Assembly: GCA_002435545.1 (NCBI GenBank)
Contig: DJNB01000026.1
Location: 5,581-23,332 of the forward strand
Source of the DNA: Lachnoclostridium sp. UBA6475
GTDB lineage: Bacteria; Bacillota; Clostridia; Lachnospirales; Lachnospiraceae
DNA length: 17,752 nucleotides
Direction: 5' to 3'
The notes below the pieces were generated by a model. It was not told the origin of the DNA, did not search any database, and saw nothing but the letters and a program-made list of their open reading frames with translations. Shown one piece after another: positions 10,201 through 17,752 of this stretch; positions within the stretch are counted from its first letter, which is position 1; every line of letters starts with the position of its first letter. Made by a program: the position numbers and the translations under genes.

Positions 10201-10365
10201 TGCCGCAAAGTAAAAACGATAAAGATTCAGAGTATGTTTTTGAAGAAAAAGAACATTGGGAAGAATGCTTTTCGTGGAATTCCGAGGAAAGCCACAGTTT
10301 ATGTGCCGTCCGGAAAAATGAAAACCTACCGCAAATGGCTGAAAAAAGCCGGTTTGAAAGGATAG
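7255..10365 (+). CDS. large secreted CAP/SCP-domain protein with Big_2, Cys-pair modules and BspA-like leucine-rich segments
   Basis: 1036 aa, paralog of the protein at 2649. In order: signal peptide (about 1-30); CAP domain (about 55-217) with H126, E147, E167 and H182; Big_2-like fold (about 254-327); a Cys-pair segment (C352/C355, C385/C388); a beta-rich block shared with the paralog (about 396-497). Next comes a repeat of the bacterial Ig-like kind (506-577, IDYMVSYENNVNAGTATAVISG). More CxxC modules follow (C610/C613, C635/C638, C810/C813, C862/C865), with a leucine-rich BspA-like unit (about 642-760, KAFAGCTSL). An acidic linker precedes the shared C-terminal domain (about 912-1036, ending KWLKKAGLKG). 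ATG 7255 is preferred over ATG 7249, because GGAGGG (7242-7247) is 7 nt from the former and 1 nt from the latter. No LPXTG or transmembrane anchor. Likely exported; ligand unknown. Confidence 0.85.
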   Translation: MKKIAVRKRILAGLLAVALIVPANANVAGAKTQTVLETDVTEASEGCTLVGVYGSYFAQAKEALAKINAIRKEACEAGNVRDPRDLGRYLTASDYVPLKWSSDLENIARIRAAEAGIAFRFMDSGHNRLNEKNTFSITSNGISSSSEDLAYYHVQDMIEGILLWYSEKQYWVKQDFSEETGHYTSMINPKFKYVGFGGFYSEAAPYPATMAGEFSAKSDLDETMQEAPADVMQKIEVSNNFIRETYLEGETQIFTGGTTTVTPRVKLRRKNALRDVWSIEDVTYTSSNPAVATVTAEGLVTGMTDGTVTITAKSGSTIAAQKEITVKCNHPKKMTSYTESTCTKEGKKQYYCAVCQNTIEETVAKKEHDYVYGAADSQGKSTGKCSACGDTIRIAPPTQMTLYWRNSTSSKASYSKTFPVSNPVGSLLYCWKQLTDGDSDHQNMVMESTNEEVAAAPEEAENNTAYDHYEILAEGITELSVYPKYNPRIKKTFMLRVGEEGSQNISEMDVRLSKDTFTYDGNACSPEVTVSYRQDTVLEQGIDYMVSYENNVNAGTATAVISGKGLFYGTIRKDFSICKKEEESHTHEIVIDEAVAATCTGDGLTQGSHCLKCGEILEAQTVIPATGHRYAGGTCEKCGDILYIEMDGIRYTKVEDLSGNVTVHVSAKPEEKISGKVDIPAEVTMGDTTYTVTVIDANAFADQTGLTYVTLPKTITNIGNKAFAGCTSLEGMKFKAKTAPEAAEDAWEGAGTGDFTIITPKNAQDYYSIEKVSGATVREETDEEHVHDMQKYDAKAQTCTQGGNIEYYICRDCDNVYADAEGKKGILLIDTHLQPLGHDWESDFTIDTPATATTQGEKSIHCRRCGERSRIVKYSPEDEPDASNAGNSGDSAQKAPYYGGSDDNEDTEDGKRYYFYFSKGSSFKIKGIRYQINAVNTKKGIYDVTCMGSSSKNIKKITVPNYVKYKEIYYRVTGIGKNAFAGCRKVKTIKIQSMFLKKKNIGKNAFRGIPRKATVYVPSGKMKTYRKWLKKAGLKG

Positions 10366-10397
10366 GGACAGGAGGACACAAAATCTTCACAAAAAAA

Positions 10398-10424
10398 TTA
10401 GCACTCACCTCTTGACAGTGCTAA
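10398..10424 (+). promoter_or_regulatory. CIRCE operator (HrcA binding site)
   Basis: TTAGCACTC (10398-10406), a 9-nt spacer and CAGTGCTAA (10416-10424). The CIRCE consensus is TTAGCACTC-N9-GAGTGCTAA, so this differs at a single base. The right arm overlaps the -35 box of the Hsp20 promoter, where bound HrcA would block RNA polymerase. Confidence 0.92.
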
Positions 10425-10440
10425 CAATTGGTGGTATAAC
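10412..10440 (+). promoter_or_regulatory. sigma-A promoter of the Hsp20 gene
   Basis: Consensus TTGACA (10412-10417), a 17-bp spacer and TATAAC (10435-10440). Its -35 hexamer lies in the CIRCE spacer and right arm. Predicted start near 10447, which leaves a leader of about 170 nt. Confidence 0.9.
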
Positions 10441-10446
10441 ATAGTT

Positions 10447-10618
10447 AAAGATAAGGAAAGGGGTTACGAAAAGGAACCCGGATCCGAATCGAAACTTAAC
10501 AATCGACACTTCAGATATCTCTGATGGTGCTAATAATACAAAAGTCTAAGTGCCTATGCTGGTTCGCAGGAACCCATATTTCCGACACTTGTTACAAGAA
10601 GGAAAGGAGAAATGACTT
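10447..10618 (+). other. long 5' leader of the Hsp20 mRNA with small hairpins
   Basis: About 170 untranslated nt. Visible inverted repeats are GGGTT/AACCC around 10461-10480, GGTTC/GAACC at 10561-10574, and a two-part hairpin next to the start site. In that hairpin TTTCC (10579-10583) pairs with GGAAA (10601-10605) around an inner CTTG/CAAG stem (10588-10598). The last pairing takes up the first bases of the GGAAAGGAG ribosome binding site (10601-10609). No recognised riboswitch class. Confidence 0.45.
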
Positions 10619-11086
10619 ATGTTAAGACCTAGTATTTTTGGAGAGAGTTTGTTTGATGATTGGATGGATGATTTTCCATTTGGTAAGGAATTTGAGAAGG
10701 CTATGTTCCCGGCAAAAGATCCTCTTTATGGAAAACATGCAAAGAACATGATGAAGACAGATGTCCGCGAGACAGACGATGCCTATGAACTTGACATTGA
10801 TCTGCCGGGCTTCAAGAAAGATGAAGTAACCGCTGAACTGAATGATGGTTATATCACCATCTCGGCAGCAAAAGGTTTGGACAAAGATGAGAAAGATAAA
10901 AAGACCGGTAAATACATTCGTAAAGAACGTTATGCCGGCAGCATGAGCCGAAGTTTTTACATTGGTGAGGCAATCACCCAGGATGAGATTTCGGCGAAAT
11001 TTGAAAATGGTATCTTGCAGTTGAAGATTCCGAAAAAGACAGACAAAGCAGTTGCTGGTAAAAATTATATCGCAATTGAAGGATAA
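10619..11086 (+). CDS. Hsp20-family small heat-shock protein (alpha-crystallin chaperone)
   Basis: 155 aa, typical length. The N-terminal arm (1-45) carries the SIFGESLFDDWMDDFPF-type start of Firmicute small heat-shock proteins. The alpha-crystallin domain (about 46-139) has DVRETDDAYELDIDLPGFKKDEV, and ends in the family signature FENGILQLKIPK (the G-x-L-x-L strand). A C-terminal I-x-I anchor (I151-A-I153) allows assembly into oligomers. These cytoplasmic proteins hold unfolding proteins without using ATP. SD GGAAAGGAG (10601-10609) is 9 nt from the ATG. The gene is monocistronic: strong promoter under CIRCE, terminator straight after. HrcA control is inferred from the operator. Confidence 0.95.
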   Translation: MLRPSIFGESLFDDWMDDFPFGKEFEKAMFPAKDPLYGKHAKNMMKTDVRETDDAYELDIDLPGFKKDEVTAELNDGYITISAAKGLDKDEKDKKTGKYIRKERYAGSMSRSFYIGEAITQDEISAKFENGILQLKIPKKTDKAVAGKNYIAIEG

Positions 11087-14000
11087 TCATTCAAAACGCC
11101 CCCTTCAGAGATTGAGCCTCTCTGAGGGGGGTGTTTTTTAGCAAAAACCATTGTAAGATTTGAAACGTACTTTGTATTCTTTCATTTGCTGCCCTTCGCG
11201 GCTTTCTATTTTCATTGAATTTCCCGTAAGAATATCATAGAGATAATAGTCGCTTTTGTACCGCTTACCGTCTTTTTGAAGCTGTGTAGGAAATTCGATG
11301 ATCCATTGACTTTTCCCAACAGGACACAGAGGGGTACCGATATCGACGGTCCAATAATTAAGCCGATCGTAGTCGGTGCATTCATAAGGTTTGACTAATT
11401 TTTCCTGAAGAAACGTATTCATCTGTGTTTCGTAGCGTAGATCGTTTCCGTCAGAGGCACGAAAACTTACGACAGACAATTTATAGTCATAGGTTTTGTA
11501 ATCCTCATCAAAATCATCATCATAGACATAATTTTCGTCATCTCTGGACGAATAAGTGAGTTGATTTGCGTTAAGTATTGCATAAATGCGGCCTTTCAAT
11601 GCAAAGAATTGATAAACATTCCAAGTTTCAATGATGTCTTTTTGGAAGCCGTTTCGCTTTCCCGATAAAAGGGTTTCAATGGCTGTCACGGAAACAATTT
11701 GTGCTGTTTTTTCTGTTTTCATATTGTAACCGTAAATTCCATCCTTTTTTAGAAAATACAATGTGTTTTTGTGAACAGTAGTCGGAAAAAGGGAGACAGG
11801 AACCTCTTCTTCCGGCGCATAATAAAAGAGGCAGGTTACTTTTCTACAGACTTTTTTAACAGAAAAATCATTCACCGAAACACGATAAAGGTCTCTTTTG
11901 CAAAGAATAAAAATGGTGTCGTTATATTTTCGCGGCACGCCATATTCATCCACAACAATGCTATAGCTGATGTCTTTGAAAAGTTTTGAAATTTTTCCGG
12001 AGTCCAGGTTGATTGCATAAATGCCATCGTTTTCCGAAGAAAATATTACTTTATTATCTTCGGCATAAAGAAAATCTTCCCAGTCAATCGAGAGAGAGTC
12101 CTTTTTGTCAACATTCTCCAGATTACATATTTTCACGCGGTCTTTCCAGCGCAGTGTTTCATTTTTCCCGGATCTGCGAAAAGGGATGCGCCATAGATTG
12201 GTGCCGTCCATATTGTATTCTACAAGAAACAGGTAAGAGGCTGTAACATACATGTCTTCGATGGTCATACTCGTGTCCGGTTTTATCACATAATGATTTC
12301 CTTTCTTAGGATAAGAAAAAGCGCCTGTTTTTGATTTTACAATAGGTGCCTGAAGAATGCCTTCTCCATCGGTAGAATAGACATAATTTTTTGTAGTAAA
12401 AATGGTATTTTCATAACCATTTTTTGCGGCAGATTTATCTGATGGCACAAAAGGATTTTCGGTATTCTGTGGATTTACTGCGGAACCTGTTGCGGTGAGC
12501 GCTTCAGGGGAGACGGCGGATCCCGACACAATGGCAGACGGCGAAACAGTGTCTGTTAAATTGGCTGTTGATGACTGCTGCGTCCCGCATCCGGTACAGA
12601 AAATAAGTGCAATTGCAAGCAGACAAAAGTATTGTTTCATAAAGTTTCCTCCTTATATTAAACGTTTAAATTATTTTATCATAATTAAATGAGAATTACA
12701 ATAATTTACAGGCAAAAAATGGATATTAACAAAAATGTCTTGTATTATTTCCTATTATTGTATATACTACAAATACCAAAAACTGACAAGGGGGGATCTT
12801 ATGCCATTTCAGATTGTAAGAAACGATATTACTAAAATGAAAGTTGACGCCGTGATCAATACGGCCAATCCGCGCGTCGCGTATGGAAGGGGAACGGATC
12901 AGGCGATTTATCAGGCGGCGGGGAAGGAAAAACTGCTGGCAGCCAGACAAAAGATCGGAACAATGCAGGTGGGCGAAGTGGCGGTTACGCCGGGATTTGG
13001 GCTTCCTGCAAAATATATTATACATAATGCGGGACCGGTCTGGAGAGGGGGAGATCAGGGAGAAGAGGAAAAACTTCAATTATGCTATGAAAACTGTCTG
13101 CGGCTGGCAGAAAAAGAGAAATTTGAAAGTATCGCATTTCCACTTATCTCAACCGGATCCTATGGTTTTCCAAAACAGATTGGATTACAGACAGCGATAA
13201 AAGTATTGAGCGGATTTTTGCTTCACAGTGAAATGATGATATATTTAGTGGTATATGATGAAGAATCAACACATCTGTGTCAAATGATCTTTCCGGATAT
13301 TCAGGATTATCTCCAAAGCAACGGCTGTGATCCGCATATGCCGATGATGTATACGGAAGCGGGCATCTGTGGATCTGTGTCGATGCCGATGTTATGTGAG
13401 GAAATGTCATACCGGACATTGGAGGATATTGTTGAGAACCGTGGGAAAAATCTGCCGGAGATGCTTATGCAGTTTTTGATCGAAAAAGATCTCAAAAATG
13501 CAGAGGTATACCACAATGCCAATATCAGCCGAAAAGTGTTTTCGAAAATTATTACAAATGAAAAGTATCATCCGAAGAAAAAGACAGTGCTTGCTCTTGC
13601 CATTGGAATGAAGTTAAATCTGGATGAGACGAAGGATCTTCTTTCGCGCGCGGGATATGCACTTTCACCGGGGAGTAAATTTGACCTTATTGTAAAATAT
13701 TGTATTGAGACAGGCGAGTACAATATTGTTAAGATCAATATTTTGTTATATGAATACGGGGAAGAGACGCTGGGCGATTAAAATGTCTCTTTCAAAGAGA
13801 CAAAATGTTACCTCCATTTTGATATGATGGTTTCAGAAACAAAAACACAGTTTTTGAAATAACAAATACGAAATGGAGGATTTTATTATGATGAATTTAA
13901 CAGAAATGGTATTTATTTTGGATCGAAGTGGTTCCATGGGAGGACTTGAAAAGGACACGATCGGAGGGTTTAATTCACTACTGGAAAAGCAGAAGAAGGA

Positions 14001-17000
14001 ATCGGGAGAGGCGTTGGTTACTACGATGCTTTTTGATGATGATTTTACGCTGGTTCATGACCGCCAGCCGATTCGCACGGTAGCGCCGCTTACCGAGGAG
14101 CAGTATTTTGTGCGTGGCTGTACGGCGCTTTTGGATGCCATTGGTCTGACAATTTCCCACATTAAAAAGGCAAGAAAGGAAATGCCAAAAGAAGAACGCC
14201 CGGATCGTACAATTGTTGTTATAACCACCGATGGATTGGAAAATTCGAGCCGGCGCTATAACTATGCCAAAATTAAACAAAAAATTGAAAAATGCAAGAA
14301 AAAGAACTGGGAATTTTTGTTCCTGGGAGCCAATATGGATGCGATCGGAGAAGCAGCGAAGTTCGGAATCGACGCGGACCGGGCGGTAAGATATGAGTGC
14401 GACGGAGAAGGAACAAGAAAGAACTATGACGTGCTGGGAGAAACGATAACAAGAGCGCGTGGAGCAGCACTTCCTTGTATGATGGCGCAGGCAATTGGTA
14501 CGGGCTGGTCTAAGGAGATTGAGCAGGATTACCAAAAAAGACATAAATAGAAAAATACATTTGCAAATAAGCGTGAAAACCGCTATACTAGACGTATAGA
14601 AAGGCGGTGGAAAGGAATGGATGAAATGACAGAAAAGGAACTGATCACAGTGCTTATTGATAAATATACAGACTTACAGCGGATTAAGAAAGCAAATGGC
14701 GAAGTTGTAAACACAGAACTTGAATATCAGATTAAAACGACGGTTGCTAAACTGGCTTCTATGGGTGTGAATGTGGAGGACTTAACGCTTTAATAAACAA
14801 AAGGCTTGAATTTTCATCCCAACTATAGTACAATGGTCTCCTAAAACTTATGTGAATTTTTCTAAACAAAAAAGGTAACTATTTAGTTACCAAATATGTT
14901 TACTTTTCGTCACATCATCAGGAGTCTGTCCGGATGGTGTGATTTTTTTTCGTGAAACAACGAGACACGCAATCGCACAAACCTGTCGTGGGTTGTGCTT
15001 GCACAAAACCCACAGCAGGTTTGTGCGATTATGTGACGACTGTCACGATGATGAGCGCCAAGGGCGCGAAGAATGCGTGTCGTTGTTTCACAAGATTCAC
15101 GAAACGAAGGAATCAGGAGGAAGTTGTACCATGGAACAAACCTTTATGAAGGAGAAGAAGATACTGCCACTGGTATTGTCGATGTCGTTGCCGATGATGT
15201 TGTCAATGTTAGTCAATTCTCTTTACAATATTGTTGACAGTTATTTTGTTGCACAGATCAGTGAACAGGCAATGACGGCATTGTCGCTGGTATATCCGCT
15301 TCAGTTATTGGAAACGGCGATCGCGGTAGGATTTGGTGTTGGTATCAATGCGGCAGCTGCCTTTTATCTGGGAGCCGGGGAACGAAACAATGCCAATGAT
15401 GTAGTGACTTCCGGAACATTACTCAGTATTGTACACGGAATCCTGCTTACCCTGTTTAGTATCGGATCCGCACGTTATTTTGTTGGAATGTTTACCGACC
15501 GGCAGCCAATATTAGAAGATGCTGTAAAATATGCGTGGATCGTCTTTGCATTTACCATTCCCAATGTAGTGGCGATCACATTTGAAAAGATCTTTCAGGC
15601 AGAAGGACGAATGAAAGTATCTATGATCAGTATGCTTTGTGGTTGTGTTGTCAATATTATCCTGGATCCGATGCTGATCTTTGGAATTGGTTTCTTTCCG
15701 AAAATGGGCATAGCCGGTGCAGCAATGGCAACCGGGATCGGACAAGTGATACCTTTGATAGTATACATTATTATATTTATTAAGAGACCGATGGCATTTC
15801 AGATGACCTGGCATAAAAACCTGATACGGAAGCGGTTGTGCCGACAGATGTATGGAGTGGGGATTCCAGCGACATTAAACCTTGCTCTGCCCTCCTTTAT
15901 GATCACGGCATTGAATGGCATCCTTGCTGCCTATTCCCAAACGTACGTACTGGTGCTGGGAATTTATTATAAACTACAGACCTTTATTTATCTTTCGGCG
16001 AATGGAATCGTTCAGGGAATCCGGCCAATCATCAGTTATAATTATGGTGCCGGTGAGTCCGCGAGAGTGAGACGTATTTTCCGTACGTCGTTAGTTATGA
16101 TTGCTGCAATTATGGCAGCCGGGATGGGGATTTGCCTTGGATTTTCAAAAAATCTGATGGGGCTTTTTACGACCAATGCACAGACAATTGCTAAGGGAGC
16201 TGCGGCAATCCGCATAATCTGTATGGGATTTGTCATTTCCTCGCTTTCGGTTACGGTAAGTGGAATGTTAGAGGCACTTGGAAAAGGAGGCCAGTCCCTT
16301 GTGATTTCATTGCTGCGCTATATTATCGTCATTATTCCGGCGGCTTATGTGTTGGGAAAACTGTTAGGCGGCACGGCCATTTGGAATTGTTTCTGGATCG
16401 CGGAAGTGACGGCAGGTGCAGTGGCATTTGTTTTGTATAAGAGATTAAGAATTGCTTTGTAAAGAACGGAGACAAAATCCATTTTTGCCTTTACGTTTGG
16501 CATCGTATAGAGCGGCGTCAGCAAGTTCAACACACGTTTCTAAAGAGTGTCCGGAACCGTAGATGGAGCAGATACCGATACTGCAATGTACCTCTTGACT
16601 TTTGGCATGGGCCTTTTCTTGCAGACACTGCATAAAAGTTTGAATTTTTGTTTCCAATGTTTTACGGTCTGTGACATTAGTCAGGAGAACGGTATATTCG
16701 TCACCACCAAATCGGCAGACAATATCATCGCTGGTACAGAGGGCATATAATAGATTGGCAATTTCCATAATCCAATAATCTCCGGCAGAATGCCCTAAAG
16801 AGTCATTTATTTTTTTGAAATCATCAATGTCTACAAAGAGAAGGGAAGCAGTATGATCGGATTGCATACTTTCGATATAGGTTTTCATTTTCTGTAAACC
16901 GGCAGCTTTATTGAAAAGTCCCGTTAACGGATCATGTTCCGCTTTAAAATGCGCCTGTAAAAAGGCATCCTGCGTCCGTTGCAGACGTAGTGACATATCG

Positions 17001-17752
17001 ATAAAATCCACTGAAAACATAATCTGTGTTGAGACGACAAGTGCGATGTTCTGCAATGCGATACCATAGATGAAAATAAGTGCTACGGTAGCAAAAGATG
17101 GTAAAATAAAATAGGAAAGCATCGCGTAGAAAAGCGGACGGTCGAGCTGTCTGCGGTATTGCATCAAAAGGGTAAAATTAAGAATGATTCCTAAAATTGC
17201 CAGCAATTGGGAGATAATGTAAAATGGTCCGCGGTGATACAGATTTTGCGCATCAATATAGTATAATATGCCTGTGAATTGAGAAAGGATAAGCAGGAGG
17301 ATTCCTATAATACTAAGTCCGTACACGAGATACATACGTTTGGGAACCCGATTTGCAGGGATAGCAAGAGAACGCCATAAAAACCGTGTAAATAAAGCCA
17401 TGTATATAAAATTAATAGAAAATACAAAAAAATTACTGATACGAACCAGATAAAATGCAGCTAAACCGGGAGTGCCACGAAATATATAAGCGATAATATC
17501 ATTGATAAGTAATAAAATGCAGCTTATCTGCATGACCAGCTTGAGTTTCTGGCTGGTACGCGATTGCATATGACTGAGTAAAAGGGCAGTGCAGGAAAAG
17601 CAGCAAAGTACGATTCCCCAAAATTCCAATGCGATTTGAAATATTGTTAATGCGTTCATAGTAATGGCCTCCATAAAAACTGTCTCTTTGTAGAGTAGCA
17701 CAGAAACTTAAATTTTGCAAATAAAAAATTAGATGTTGTTTTGTAAACTGGT

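Overview
The window looks like a chromosomal segment of a low-to-mid GC gut Firmicute, most likely Lachnospiraceae (Roseburia/Eubacterium/Agathobacter-like). The signs are strong AGGAGG-type ribosome binding sites, sigma-A promoters with 17-bp spacers, a CIRCE operator, secreted CAP/Big_2/BspA-like proteins and a 'SGSAVSP'-type lipoprotein. No rRNA, tRNA or CRISPR array was seen. All calls come from reading the sequence; no database search was run.

Layout. (1) 1-1570, minus strand: an IS1634-like transposase frame, open for 523 codons and cut by the left window edge. (2) 1687-2553: a TrmH/SpoU-type RNA 2'-O-methyltransferase with its own promoter. (3) 2649-10365: an exported-protein locus. 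Two paralogous secreted CAP-domain proteins (735 and 1036 aa) flank a two-gene ECF sigma/anti-sigma-like unit and a four-helix membrane protein of unknown function. The paralogs share N-terminal and C-terminal blocks but have different middles: an 8-residue Pro/Thr/Gln/Ser repeat in one, Ig-like and Cys-pair modules plus a leucine-rich segment in the other. (4) 10398-11139: a small heat-shock protein (Hsp20) gene whose promoter is overlapped by a near-perfect CIRCE operator. It has a long leader and a strong terminator. (5) 11138-12640, minus strand: a predicted lipoprotein, transcribed divergently from (6) 12801-14793: a macro-domain/HTH-like fusion, a stand-alone VWA protein with a complete MIDAS, and a separately promoted 58-aa protein. 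(7) 14794-15130: a 337-nt gene-free stretch holding a promoter, an 18-bp palindrome, an intrinsic terminator and a large GC-richer multi-hairpin structure, just before (8) a MATE efflux pump (15131-16462). (9) 16445-17659, minus strand: a membrane diguanylate cyclase (GGDEY) whose 3' end overlaps the pump gene by 18 bp.

How they may work together. The sigma/anti-sigma pair probably senses an envelope condition and may control the adjacent CAP proteins; this is inferred from position only. Hsp20 is most likely under HrcA control. The macro and VWA genes form a plausible nucleotide (ADP-ribose) stress module. The most unusual non-coding signal is the structured leader of the MATE gene. It contains a terminator, then a 12+6 bp closing stem around three hairpins, and it matches no leader class I can name.
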